Source: Kamptonema formosum PCC 10802
GTDB lineage: Bacteria; Cyanobacteriota; Cyanobacteriia; Cyanobacteriales; Oscillatoriaceae
Direction: 5' to 3'
DNA: 51,240 bases
Assembly: GCF_000332335.1 (NCBI RefSeq)
Contig: NZ_KB235948.1
Location: forward strand, 252,901 to 304,140
Shown here: positions 24,418-33,039 of the stretch, in pieces
Numbering within the stretch: position 1 is the first letter of the stretch
Layout of the letters: each line of letters opens with the position of its first letter
The notes under the pieces: model-generated
Seen by the model: the letters and a program-made list of their open reading frames with translations, nothing else
Told to the model about the DNA's origin: nothing
Database searches by the model: none
Made by a program: the position numbers and the translations under genes

Positions 24418-26787
24418 TCAGCGCCACCACCGCGCCACATCTTGAACAGCACCGGCAATTTCTGCCAGAGCTTTCTCACCCCCTAAGGCAAACATAACTG
24501 GAACCAGTGCCCCTAAGTCTGACAGCAAGTTCTTGCGAGTGCGGCGGGAGAGGGAGTGGAGCGCATCTCGCCAGAGGGGAAAAAGGCGAGCCGGTGGTAT
24601 CTGTGACAGGCGGGGTGCCAAAGCCCTCAGGACTGGTACGCGCAACTTCTCGTCCTCAATGCTCTGTGCCGCCTGGAGGGCAGGGGGCAACACTTCAGGC
24701 AGTTTATCCGCCAAAACGCTCAGGGCTTTTGCGCGACCCCACTCATCGTGAATGCTCTGTGCCGCCTGGAGGGCGTCGGGCAAGACTTCAGGCAGTTTAT
24801 CCGCCAAAGCCCTCAGGGCATATGCGCGATACAGCTTATCCTGAATGCTCTGTGCCGCTTTGAGGGCGTCGGGCAACACTTCAGGCAGTTTATCCGCCAA
24901 AGCCCTCAGGGCATATGCGCGATACAGCGGATACTGAATGCTCAGTGCCGCAGAGAGGGCGTCGGGCAACAAATTTTCAGGCAGTTTATCCGCCAAAGCG
25001 CTCAGGGCTTGTGCGCAATCCCGCTCATTCTGAATGCTCTGTGCCGCCTGGAGGGCAGCTTGCAGTGCCGGCTCTTTTAACGGTGATGGCAAGCAATCGG
25101 CTAGATCCGTCAGTGACTTGATTTTTTCCTGTGGATCTGGAATTTGCAAAGCGTAAGCCAGTCCTTGTGCTGGAGCCCACACCTTTTTTCTAACCAGTGC
25201 AACTAGCAAACCTACCGGCATATTTGCCGCCTGACTGTTAAGGGAAGCGGCAATCAGAGCACACCGGCACTCGCTACCAACAACTTCGGGCAAAGATGCC
25301 TCAGTCGGGTTCGCTTCTGCCAGTTCCCAAGCGCGGGTAACATTGCCCAAATAACCCGCCGTCTGCCCCAGTCGCTCTCGCGCTTCGTACCAGCCATTGC
25401 GCCCGCTTTCCGCTTCCTCCCGCAGCAGCCGGTGAATCTCCTCGACTTGTCCAGCTTTTTCTAAATGCCAGACGAGATACTCATGGATATAGCCATCCTC
25501 AGGCAGAGTGTGCCAGAGACTGTTGCGCCTCTTTTGCCGGTATCGCTCCAGCAACTCGGCGTTAGCCACAGCCAGCTGCAAACCCAGCCCTGGCAAATCG
25601 CCCCTCCGCTTCGGTTTTTCGGGCAAGGTTAACAAATTGCGTGCCAAGTCATGAAATAAGTCATGCAAGCGGAAAGTCAGTGTCCCATCCGCTAGAGGGA
25701 CACCCGGTAACAGCAGCGCTTTACTGCGCAGGTATCGCAAGGTATCTTGGGCATCCCGCTCATCCATCTCCCAGAGGGTTGCCGCCATCGCGGGAGCAAC
25801 CGTCACATCCTCTGGGTAAACCCCCAGCCAGATAAAATTGTGTCGCTCTTCTTCTGGCAATCGCTTTACGCTCAAGTTCAGTGATGCCGTTAAGCTCAGG
25901 CGTTTTAAAGTTGCCTCATCCGTAACGTCTCTCGCTCCAGGCAAGTCCAGTGTTTTTAACCGGGCAACCTCTTGCTGGAGATCCTGCAACAGAACTTTCC
26001 AGGAAATGCGCTCCGCCACCTGAGAAGCCCCCAGTTCCAGCGCCAGGGGGAGATAGCCAACCGCTTTCGCAAAATCAGCCGCTGACTTGCCCTCGACGTT
26101 TTCCAACTTGCGCCCCAGCTTCTTGGCGAGCAGTTCCATTGCCTGTTCTGGCGTCATCACATCCAGGCTAAAGGTGCTCGCTCCCAGGGCGTCAGCTATG
26201 ATAGCCTCACGGGTTGTCACCAGCATCTGGCAGCGAGCTCCGCCTACCTGAAAATGTCGGGCGTGCTCCGGATTCCAGGCATCATCCACCACCAGCAGCA
26301 CAGCTTTCTCCAGCAGCAGATTCTGGAGATGGGCGGAGGTTGCCCCCACACTGGTGGCGCGAAAGTTGTAGTCCCCCAGAGCCACCACCCAGCCGCCCAG
26401 CAGGGAGAGCAGGTCGGGTTCTTGACCCAGAGTTGCCCACAGAATGCCGTCACAGAAATGTTCCCTCACCGCTGAGTCGCCAGCCAGTGCGGCTGCTAAG
26501 GTAGATTTACCGACAGATCCCAAGCCGTGAATGGCGCTAATTACCAAAGTGCGCCCGGTTGAGGGCGATTCTGCCAGCAGGAGAGGTTTCAGATCCTTGC
26601 TGACTTCCGGGCGCTCCACAAAGTGAGCCGGCAGGGGGGGTGCCTGAAAAGGGATGCCCAGACGGGGAGCATTATTTGGGGGCATGTGAATGATAGTCAC
26701 ATCACGCCCTGCAAACCCTACTGTGGTATTGTTGTCCCCCTCAATGTTCTGGCCAACATTACTGTCCCCTGAAAAGGTTGGATTCAT
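24418..26787 (-). CDS. NB-ARC (NLR-like STAND) NTPase with N-terminal amyloid-type motif and C-terminal repeats
   Basis: The 789-residue protein has three parts. Residues 6-33 form a short motif, GQNIEGDNNTTVGFAGRD, without globular features. The NB-ARC NTPase follows: P-loop GLGSVGKST at 88-96, Walker B VLLVVDDAW, sensor LVTTRE, a GYLPLALEL motif in the GLPLA position and LHDLFHDLARNLL at the MHD position. After a linker come four 31-32-residue LADKLPE repeats and a C-terminal cap. This is the layout of bacterial NLR-type proteins, which oligomerise when the repeats sense a trigger and then switch on an effector. The upstream small gene ends with the same motif. ATG at 26787 follows AAGG. 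Confidence 0.88.
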   Translation of the reverse strand: MNPTFSGDSNVGQNIEGDNNTTVGFAGRDVTIIHMPPNNAPRLGIPFQAPPLPAHFVERPEVSKDLKPLLLAESPSTGRTLVISAIHGLGSVGKSTLAAALAGDSAVREHFCDGILWATLGQEPDLLSLLGGWVVALGDYNFRATSVGATSAHLQNLLLEKAVLLVVDDAWNPEHARHFQVGGARCQMLVTTREAIIADALGASTFSLDVMTPEQAMELLAKKLGRKLENVEGKSAADFAKAVGYLPLALELGASQVAERISWKVLLQDLQQEVARLKTLDLPGARDVTDEATLKRLSLTASLNLSVKRLPEEERHNFIWLGVYPEDVTVAPAMAATLWEMDERDAQDTLRYLRSKALLLPGVPLADGTLTFRLHDLFHDLARNLLTLPEKPKRRGDLPGLGLQLAVANAELLERYRQKRRNSLWHTLPEDGYIHEYLVWHLEKAGQVEEIHRLLREEAESGRNGWYEARERLGQTAGYLGNVTRAWELAEANPTEASLPEVVGSECRCALIAASLNSQAANMPVGLLVALVRKKVWAPAQGLAYALQIPDPQEKIKSLTDLADCLPSPLKEPALQAALQAAQSIQNERDCAQALSALADKLPENLLPDALSAALSIQYPLYRAYALRALADKLPEVLPDALKAAQSIQDKLYRAYALRALADKLPEVLPDALQAAQSIHDEWGRAKALSVLADKLPEVLPPALQAAQSIEDEKLRVPVLRALAPRLSQIPPARLFPLWRDALHSLSRRTRKNLLSDLGALVPVMFALGGEKALAEIAGAVQDVARWWR

Positions 26788-26982
26788 CCTTAATTTGGCT
26801 TACTCCCTGCGGCTATGCGCATTTAATTTGCGCTATCTCTATCTCTCCCACGTTCGGGGCAGTCTCCGTGCGTTTACCGCCATAAAGCCTTGAACGCGGT
26901 TGTAGGGCTGCTGCCCACTTGATGCAATAAGCAAATTAAAAGCATAACATCTAATCTGGTCCCTAACTTCCTAGCTGTTTGC

Positions 26983-27435
26983 CTAATTGATAGTTGCGTC
27001 GCGCCCTACTGTGCCAATCGTCTTATTGCCATCTCCCGTCACATTCTGTGCTGCGCTGTTACTGCCACTCACCGTCTGGCTGAAGGTGCTGACAGCCTTT
27101 GATATTGTTTCCGAATCTTCCCGCATCAAACGAGCTATTTCATCCGCCAGAGTTTTGTCCTCATCCAGCAACTTCTTGAGTTGCTTCTGGAGTGTCTCCT
27201 TGGCATCTTCATCGTCGGGAGAGTTGGCCAGCTCCTCTGCAGCCCCTTTGGCCATCGGTTTCGCTTCCACCTTCGGCCACAACTTCCCCCATAATGCCTT
27301 GGCTTTTTCCCAGGCGCTAGCACCCAAACCCTCACCCAGTTTCTTTGTTGCTTCCTCCGCGACTGTCTTTCCCCCCTTCAGCAGAAACGGCAAAAAAGGA
27401 GTCAAAAAAGCGGTTAAACTGACGACATCTACCAC
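26983..27435 (-). CDS. small helical (Bell-like) protein ending in the NLR-matching motif
   Basis: The 150-residue product begins with a hydrophobic helix (VSLTAFLTPFLPFLLKGG), continues with AEEATKKLGEGLGASAWEKA, an acidic helical part, and ends exactly with AQNVTGDGNKTIGTVGRD plus ATIN. That end aligns without gaps to residues 7-33 of the adjacent NB-ARC protein. The domain order, length and hydrophobic N-terminus fit the Bell-domain effectors that are paired with bacterial NLRs through amyloid signalling motifs; those are thought to act on membranes and cause cell death. GTG at 27435 has AAGGAG at eight bases; TTG at 27441 is too close to it. The assignment to Bell is my inference from sequence character, not from a profile search. 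Confidence 0.72.
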   Translation of the reverse strand: MVDVVSLTAFLTPFLPFLLKGGKTVAEEATKKLGEGLGASAWEKAKALWGKLWPKVEAKPMAKGAAEELANSPDDEDAKETLQKQLKKLLDEDKTLADEIARLMREDSETISKAVSTFSQTVSGSNSAAQNVTGDGNKTIGTVGRDATIN

Positions 27436-27614
27436 GCGCAACTCTCCTTCAATCGGCTAAACACCTGTCATGCCCCCACACCGGCTGTCTCAAACGAGGC
27501 GGCAGCCCACAGCTGTGGGTTCCCAGCTCATGCTGGGAACCAGATATAAAAAGCTGTCCCGCTCCCTCGCTCCCTCGCTCCCCCCACTCTATCACAAAGC
27601 CGGTCAAGCTAAAC

Positions 27615-28547
27615 TCAAATCATTGGCGCAACTGGGGTGGCGGACTTCTGCAAAATCCACTCCTGTAAAATCGGATTCACCAACTCCGGCGCTTCATCCT
27701 GGGGACAGTGCCCCACCCCCTCCAAAGTGATAAACTTCTCAACAGTGGGGAACTTGGCAAACTCTTTCCCCAACTCCACCGGCTCCCACGGATCTTCGGC
27801 TCCCCACACAATCAGCGCCGGACACGGTAAAATTGGCAATAAGTCCTCCGGTAGCGGTCCTTGGGAGTAACTGGTAAATGCCACAAATACATCCACCGCG
27901 CCAATATCCTTCGCCGGTGCTAAGAGGATTTCTACCAACTCATCCGTCACTGCTTCTTGACGCCTGTACGCTTGCAGCAATATCTTCCGCACCGTTGCCG
28001 GTGTCGCCAGCCGGTTGAAAAATAATTGGCTGACCCACTTGACGTTTAGGATTTTTTGTGCTATTGGTGCGCCGATGCGCCGGTAGAAGGGCAGCTCAGC
28101 CCGCCGGCGATCGTGCAGCAGTCGCAACGAGCAGTTGAGCATGGCAACCCCCAGAGCGATATCGGGATTGTCCACTGCAGCTTGCATGGCAGCGACACAG
28201 CCAATGGAATTGCCGGCGAGGAAAGCTGGCCCACCGGCAACTTGCCGGCAGAAATCGGCAATTTGCTGCCCCCAGGTGTCAAAGGTGTAGGACATCTCGA
28301 CGCCGGGAAGCGGTTTGGCAGATCCGCCAAAACCGATTAAATCAATGGCATAGACGCGGCAGGATTTTGCCAGCACCGGCAGGTTCTTCCGCCAGTGCCC
28401 CCAAGAGGCACCAAACCCGTGCACGAGGACAACAGCCGGTCCCGTGTCGCCTTGGCTCTGGTAGCAGATGGGGAACCCCCGCCAAATCCAGGTTTGGGTG
28501 CGGGTGCCGGTGGAGTCAGCTGAGGCGGTTGCAGGAGAAAAAGTCAT
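27615..28547 (-). CDS. alpha/beta-fold hydrolase
   Basis: The 310-residue protein shows the alpha/beta-hydrolase signatures in order: VVLVHGFGASWGHW (oxyanion His-Gly), AIDLIGFGGSAKP, the nucleophile elbow AGNSIGCVAA, the acid region IVWGAEDPWEPVELG, and the His in LEGVGHCPQDEAPE. A cap domain with FYRRIGAPIAQ lies between. It resembles the chloroplast and cyanobacterial hydrolases related to pheophytinase and chlorophyll dephytylase; a chlorophyll-related substrate is possible but not shown by the sequence. It is cytosolic by appearance. It stands apart from the NLR genes by a 170-bp gap and reads in the same direction. Confidence 0.85.
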   Translation of the reverse strand: MTFSPATASADSTGTRTQTWIWRGFPICYQSQGDTGPAVVLVHGFGASWGHWRKNLPVLAKSCRVYAIDLIGFGGSAKPLPGVEMSYTFDTWGQQIADFCRQVAGGPAFLAGNSIGCVAAMQAAVDNPDIALGVAMLNCSLRLLHDRRRAELPFYRRIGAPIAQKILNVKWVSQLFFNRLATPATVRKILLQAYRRQEAVTDELVEILLAPAKDIGAVDVFVAFTSYSQGPLPEDLLPILPCPALIVWGAEDPWEPVELGKEFAKFPTVEKFITLEGVGHCPQDEAPELVNPILQEWILQKSATPVAPMI

Positions 28548-28883
28548 GGTATTTCGCTTAGATGGCTAATGGCAATAGCCCCACCGGCATGTGCGCGAGG
28601 TGGGGGCGGGTTTATCAATATCTTCCCTGAGTCACAGAGATTTTGGCTGAACCCGCCCCTACCGGCATTTGGGATACAAAGGTTTGTAGTTGGGCTTTAG
28701 CCCAAAGGTTTGTAGTTGGGCTTTAGCCCAAAGGTTCGTAGTTGGGCTTTAGCCCAAAGTTCCCCTCGTTCCCAGGCTCCGCCTGGGAACGCCCCAAGGT
28801 CGGCTCTGCCTCCTTTCCCGCACAAGCAGATGAAAAGCCTAACCGTTTATCGCGTCTCGCCCCGCCGGCACTCACAGCGTTTT

Positions 28884-28970
28884 ACGATTAAACGGTCTTT
28901 ATAAAACACGCCTTCAGACGGGTTTTGTAGGTATGCTTTCTTCCGGATATTCCGCAATTTGCGGGCGGGA
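28884..28970. repeat. direct repeat, copy 1 of 2 (ACGATTAAACGGTCTTT)
   Basis: The first 60 bases, from ACGATTAAACGGTCTTT through GGTTTTGTAGGTATGCTTTC, recur with few changes at 29130-29218. The copies diverge after TTCCGGA. They lie 246 bp apart and have no coding content. Confidence 0.85.
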
Positions 28971-29129
28971 CGCCCCCAAATCCGCATCTCCCCGACTCTC
29001 CGGACCGGCAATTGATAAGCAAAACTTATTGAAATTGGGAAAAGCAGGGCTAAATCCATAATTCACCGGGCCCTGACGCCCCACTTGCCGGCACCGGCTG
29101 GGTAAACAGGCAGTAATTTAGGCTAAGTT

Positions 29130-29218
29130 ACGATTAAACGGTCTTTGTAAAACGCGGCTTGAGACGGGTTTTGTAGGTATGCTTTCTTCCGGAGATGAGG
29201 AAATTGGCGGGCGAGGGA
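29130..29218. repeat. direct repeat, copy 2 of 2 (ACGATTAAACGGTCTTT)
   Basis: This is the second copy of the repeat at 28884-28970, with TTGTAAAACGCGGCTTGAGA in place of TATAAAACACGCCTTCAGA. Confidence 0.85.
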
Positions 29219-29398
29219 TACAAGAAACCGGGTTTCTTAAAGAAACCCGGTTTCTGGCCATTACTCCCCCTCCGGTGCACGCGGGGAGGGGGTTGGGGGG
29301 TGGGGTTCATCCGGCTGCAACGTCAGGCTTAGTGTGCCACCGGCACCCATACTGTGTCAGGATCTGAATGTTGCAACACTTTTAAGTTGAATTCAGAC

Positions 29399-30310
29399 AT
29401 GCCGGTTCAAACTCCTGCCGCTCTGCTGCCCTTCATCGGTTCTGAAGTACAATCGACTTACGATCAGGCGCGAGTGGCAATCCTTCCCATCCCCTACGAA
29501 GCGACCACCACCTACCGGCGAGGGTGCCAAAACGGGCCGGCGGCAATTCTAGACGCCTCGCAACAGCTGGAATGCTATGATGAGGAGCTAGACCGGGAAA
29601 TCGCCGAAGAGGTGCGCATTTATACCTTGCCGCCGGTGGCGGACACCCGGAATGGCCAGAAGGTGACATCTGAAGAAATGCTGCGCGTCACCCAGGAAGC
29701 GGTGCTAGAGCAGATTGCCGGTGGCAAGTTCGTCATCGCCCTAGGTGGCGAACACAGCATCACCCAAGGGGTAGTGGGAGCGTACCGGCAAGCGTATGGG
29801 GATGAACCCTTCACAGTGGTTCAAATCGACGCCCACGGAGATTTGCGCCACGAGTACGAGGGGTCAATCTACAACCACGCCTGCGTGATGCGCCGGATTG
29901 TGGGCATGGGGCTGCCCACACTGCAAATCGGCATCCGCAGCATTTGCAAAGAAGAAGCCGACCTGATAAAAGAAAAACAGCTGCCGGTGATTCGGGCGCG
30001 GGATATTGTCACCCAGCCAGATTGGATGGAGCGAGCACTCGCCAGCATCCAGACGAAACGAGTGTTTTTCACCATCGATCTCGACGGACTTGACCCGACG
30101 CTGATACCGGGCGTGGGCACCCCAGAACCGGGCGGGTTGAATTGGTACAGCCTGACAGCCTTCTTGCGGCGGGTGTTTGACTCCCACGAAGTTATAGGGT
30201 GCGATGTCATGGAGTTAGCGCCGGTGGTGGATTCTGTAGTTTCCGAATTCACAGCGGCCAAATTGGTCTATAAACTAATAGGATACCAAGCGCTGGCTCA
30301 AGGCTGGTAG
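29399..30310 (+). CDS. speB: agmatinase-family ureohydrolase
   Basis: The enzyme family splits guanidino compounds with a binuclear metal centre; agmatinase yields putrescine and urea. The metal ligands are all visible: His119 in ALGGEHS, D144-A-H146-G-D148 in QIDAHGDLRHEY, and D227/D229 in TIDLDGLDP. The length of 303 residues fits the short cyanobacterial SpeB type rather than the longer guanidine hydrolase relatives, but substrate identity within this family is not safe from sequence alone. ATG at 29399 starts MPVQTPAALLPF. The thioredoxin-like gene follows after 61 bp on the same strand. Confidence 0.88.
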   Translation: MPVQTPAALLPFIGSEVQSTYDQARVAILPIPYEATTTYRRGCQNGPAAILDASQQLECYDEELDREIAEEVRIYTLPPVADTRNGQKVTSEEMLRVTQEAVLEQIAGGKFVIALGGEHSITQGVVGAYRQAYGDEPFTVVQIDAHGDLRHEYEGSIYNHACVMRRIVGMGLPTLQIGIRSICKEEADLIKEKQLPVIRARDIVTQPDWMERALASIQTKRVFFTIDLDGLDPTLIPGVGTPEPGGLNWYSLTAFLRRVFDSHEVIGCDVMELAPVVDSVVSEFTAAKLVYKLIGYQALAQGW

Positions 30311-30371
30311 GGGCAGGTAACGCTTCGGGTCTGTGTTGATTCTCCCCAATTGTGATTCACACTTCGGCAAT

Positions 30372-30926
30372 ATGACTTCTATAGAAATGACCGCTACTGC
30401 CACCGGCAGCTACGCCCCGGATTTTGAACTGCCTGGAATTGATGATAAGGTACACCATTTAGCCCGCTATCTGGAAAACTTTCAAGCGGTGGGAGTGGTG
30501 TTCATGTGCAATCACTGCCCTTATGTGGGCCTGTATCTCGACCGGCTCAAACAGATCCAAGCCGATTTTCAAGAGCGAGGCGTTACCTTAATCGGCATCA
30601 ACCCCAATGATGCCGAGCTGTATCCCGACGACAGCTTTGAGAACATGAAAACCTTCGCCGCCAAGAACGAGATCAACTTCCCCTACATCCGGGACGTGAC
30701 CCAGGATGTGGCGCACTGCTTCGGAGCGCAGAGAACTCCGGAGGTATTTTTGCTGGACAAGACCGGCGTAGTGCGCTACCACGGGCAAATTGACGACAGC
30801 GCCAATGACCCAGAAGCGGTGGGGGTGCCCTATTTGCGCAACGCCATCGAACAGCTGCTCAGCGGGGAGCAGGTGACGCTCTCGTCCACAGAAGCGTTTG
30901 GCTGCTCGGTGAAGTGGCGGGAATAA
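30372..30926 (+). CDS. thioredoxin-family (AhpC/TSA-like) protein
   Basis: The 184-residue protein has the peroxiredoxin/thioredoxin fold of AhpC/TSA relatives: YAPDFELPGIDDKVHHL, VVFMCNHCPYVG, GVTLIGINPNDAELYPDD and APQ-like QRTPEVFLLDKTG with the cis-Pro. The first strand is followed by CNHCP, a C-x-x-C motif expected to be redox-active. This subgroup is widespread in cyanobacteria and usually annotated simply as thioredoxin family protein. It is cytosolic. It is probably cotranscribed with the agmatinase-family gene, but no functional link is known to me. Confidence 0.85.
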   Translation: MTSIEMTATATGSYAPDFELPGIDDKVHHLARYLENFQAVGVVFMCNHCPYVGLYLDRLKQIQADFQERGVTLIGINPNDAELYPDDSFENMKTFAAKNEINFPYIRDVTQDVAHCFGAQRTPEVFLLDKTGVVRYHGQIDDSANDPEAVGVPYLRNAIEQLLSGEQVTLSSTEAFGCSVKWRE

Positions 30927-31110
30927 GGGCATGGGGCATGGGGCATGGGGCATGGGGCATGGCGCATAGCGCATGGGGCATGGGGCAAATCTCCAATCCC
31001 CAATCCCCAATCCCCAATCCCCAATCCCCAATCCTTGCATCCCCAATCCCCAATCCCCAATCCTTGCATCCACGCATCCAAAATCCTTGCATCCCCAATC
31101 CCCGTTGCAA
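30927..31110. repeat. heptanucleotide (STRR) repeat region before pyrH
   Basis: The gap before pyrH consists of GGGGCAT heptamers (about 30928-30987), then CCCCAAT heptamers (about 30993-31035 and 31041-31064), mixed with ATCCTTGCATCC words. CCCCA(A/G)T is the classical STRR heptamer of filamentous cyanobacteria. The two halves are not complementary in phase. Confidence 0.85.
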
Positions 31111-31173
31111 AATGCCTCTCTACTGCTATCGTATGGTGGAGGGAAATTCAGTGGAGAGAGTAGTCACGGCATC

Positions 31174-31902
31174 ATGGGTATAGTTTATCGGCGGATTCTG
31201 CTGAAGCTGAGTGGTGAAGCCCTGATGGGGAGCCTGGGGTACGGGATCGATCCGGGCGTGGTTCAGGAGATCGCTCAGGAAGTGGCCGATGTGGTGGCCG
31301 GTGGCGTCCAGATGGCCATTGTCGTCGGCGGCGGCAATATTTTTCGGGGGGTGAAGGCGGCTAGTGCTGGAATGGACAGGGCGACGGCGGACTACATTGG
31401 CATGATTGCCACGGTGATGAACGCCATGACCCTGCAAGATGCCCTAGAGCGCAGCGGAGTGCCAACGCGAGTGCAAACGGCGATAGCCATGCAGGAAGTG
31501 GCGGAACCCTACATCCGGCGTCGCGCCATCCGCCACCTGGAAAAAGGGCGGGTGGTAATTTTTGGCGCGGGATCTGGGAATCCCTTCTTCACCACAGACA
31601 CCACAGCGGCGTTGCGAGCTGCAGAAATTGATGCCAATGTAATATTTAAGGCGACTAAGGTGGACGGCATCTACGATTCAGACCCTCATGTCAACCCAGA
31701 GGCTCGCCGCTACCAAAGTCTGACCTACGGGCACGTGCTGGTCAATGACCTGCGGGTGATGGACAGCACGGCTATAGCTCTCTGTAAAGAGAATAACATC
31801 CCTATTATGGTCTTTGACATTGCGGTGCGGGGGAACATCCGCCGAGCCGTTATGGGAGAACCAGTTGGAACAATTGTGGGAGGTTTCTGTGAAGTTAGCT
31901 GA
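31174..31902 (+). CDS. pyrH: UMP kinase
   Basis: UMP kinase phosphorylates UMP to UDP in pyrimidine nucleotide synthesis and acts as a cytosolic hexamer. The protein reads [14 protein letters not shown] at the start, with the phosphate-binding [27 protein letters not shown], the nucleotide site [17 protein letters not shown] and [10 protein letters not shown], all typical of the bacterial amino-acid-kinase-fold enzyme. The 242-residue length is standard. I chose ATG at 31174; the frame stays open upstream through the STRR repeats but that extension is low-complexity. Its last 14 bases overlap the start of frr, the usual pyrH-frr operon. Confidence 0.96.
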   Translation: MGIVYRRILLKLSGEALMGSLGYGIDPGVVQEIAQEVADVVAGGVQMAIVVGGGNIFRGVKAASAGMDRATADYIGMIATVMNAMTLQDALERSGVPTRVQTAIAMQEVAEPYIRRRAIRHLEKGRVVIFGAGSGNPFFTTDTTAALRAAEIDANVIFKATKVDGIYDSDPHVNPEARRYQSLTYGHVLVNDLRVMDSTAIALCKENNIPIMVFDIAVRGNIRRAVMGEPVGTIVGGFCEVS

Positions 31903-32437
31903 CGTTGAAAGTCAAATGCAAAAAGCTGTTGAGGCAACTCAACGCTCGTTTAATACGATTAGAACTGGTCGCGCAAATGCGTCACTCCTCGACCGGGTGA
32001 CGGTGGAGTATTACGGTGCCGAAACGCCACTCAAAGCTATGGCAAACATTAGCACGCCGGATGCGACCACACTCCTGATTCAACCTTATGACCGCAAAAG
32101 CTTGAACCCGATTGAGAAGGCGATTTCGCTATCAGATGTGGGGCTGACGCCAAACAATGACGGCTCTGTTATTCGCTTGAACATTCCGCCGCTGACGAGC
32201 GAGCGCCGCAAGGAATTTGTGAAAATGGCGCACAAGTACGCCGAAGAGGGGAAAGTTGCCATTCGCAATATCCGCCGCGAGGCTGTAGACTCGGTGCGCA
32301 AGCAGGAAAAAGCCGGCGAGCTGGCTGAGGATGAAGCGCGGGACACGCAAGATAAAATTCAAAAGCTGACGGATAAGTACATCGCTAAGCTTGAGAAATT
32401 GCTGGCGGACAAAGAGAAAGAAATCACTACTGTGTGA
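31889..32437 (+). CDS. frr: ribosome recycling factor
   Basis: Ribosome recycling factor releases ribosomes from mRNA after termination, together with EF-G. The 182-residue protein shows the conserved [19 protein letters not shown], the domain II stretch TTLLIQPYD and [15 protein letters not shown], and the C-terminal long helix of domain I. The start is GTG at 31889 ([14 protein letters not shown]), inside the end of pyrH, preceded by GGGAGG. Overlap by 14 bases suggests translational coupling with pyrH. Confidence 0.96.
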   Translation: MKLADVESQMQKAVEATQRSFNTIRTGRANASLLDRVTVEYYGAETPLKAMANISTPDATTLLIQPYDRKSLNPIEKAISLSDVGLTPNNDGSVIRLNIPPLTSERRKEFVKMAHKYAEEGKVAIRNIRREAVDSVRKQEKAGELAEDEARDTQDKIQKLTDKYIAKLEKLLADKEKEITTV

Positions 32438-33039
32438 TCGGGTGTTAGGGGTTGGGGGTGCGGAACGCTTTGGCTGATATATCCTGGCGATTAGAAATCG
32501 CGGCTATACAGACAAAGCCCGCCTGCGCGGGCTAATTGGAAAAGGGCCTGTTCTACCGTAGCCCAAATTCAAAAGTGGGATGCTCCCCGTGTTAGGGATC
32601 TGGTGTTAGGTGCGATCGCTAACCTTCTGTCCCGAAACCCTAAAACCTCTTCTCCCCAAACCGCCCCTTAACGATTTGGGATTTGGGATTTGGGATTGAG
32701 GAAAACGGCAGGAAAGGATTTTCAGCCAGAGAAAAAATACTGTCTGCGGACCCTTGCAAGATGCCTGTCCTACGAGGTAGAGCCGTAGGGCAAGCGTTCC
32801 CTCCAACGCCCAATGTCTAATGTTGTAACCCATTTGGCTCGTGCTGTAACATGTCCGGCAATAGGGGCGGCCTGACTGTTCGCCCCCGAAAAGCCTGCGA
32901 GGCGACACCCCCCTGTCCGCACAATAGATTTGCAATAATTTGCAATAGGAATGCCGGCGGAAATGGCTGACCGGCTCTCGACCGCACGGAAGGCAAACAC
33001 CAACAGAAAAACCAGATTGAGGAGCGAACGGAAAAGATA
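32438..33039. other. intergenic region with hairpin and heptamer repeats
   Basis: No credible gene is seen. At 32516-32533 the hairpin AGCCCGC/GCGGGCT, preceded by CGGCTATACAGACAAA, is another copy of the module at 18938 and may serve as terminator for frr. ATTTGGG heptamers (about 32669-32695) form a short STRR. The last 60 bases hold the upstream region of the first geranylgeranyl-reductase-like gene, with GAGGAGCGAACGGAAAAG before its ATG. Confidence 0.6.

Larger units (their letters stand above)
28548..29398. other. repeat-filled intergenic region
   Basis: The 850-bp gap between the hydrolase and the agmatinase-family gene holds no credible gene. It contains three perfect 26-bp units at 28679-28756 (AAGGTTTGTAGTTGGGCTTT then AGCCCA; the third with one change), a CGTTCCCAGGCTCCGCCTGG block at 28766, two long direct repeats (28884-28970 and 29130-29218), the AGAAACC palindrome at 29223 and a G-rich GGGGTTGGGGGGTGGGG tract at about 29288. 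Confidence 0.8.

Noticed and set aside
28679-28756. Regulatory operator array (three 26-bp tandem units)
   Set aside because: The same GTAGTTGGGCTTTAGCCC unit occurs singly or in pairs in other unrelated gaps (18984, 24003, 24028), so it is a dispersed repeat rather than a gene-specific operator.
30927-31110. Possible CRISPR array or N-terminal extension of pyrH
   Set aside because: Units are seven bases long without spacers; the extended open frame is just the heptamer translated (Asn-Pro-Gln-Ser-Pro-Ile) and pyrH proteins start at the ATG at 31174.
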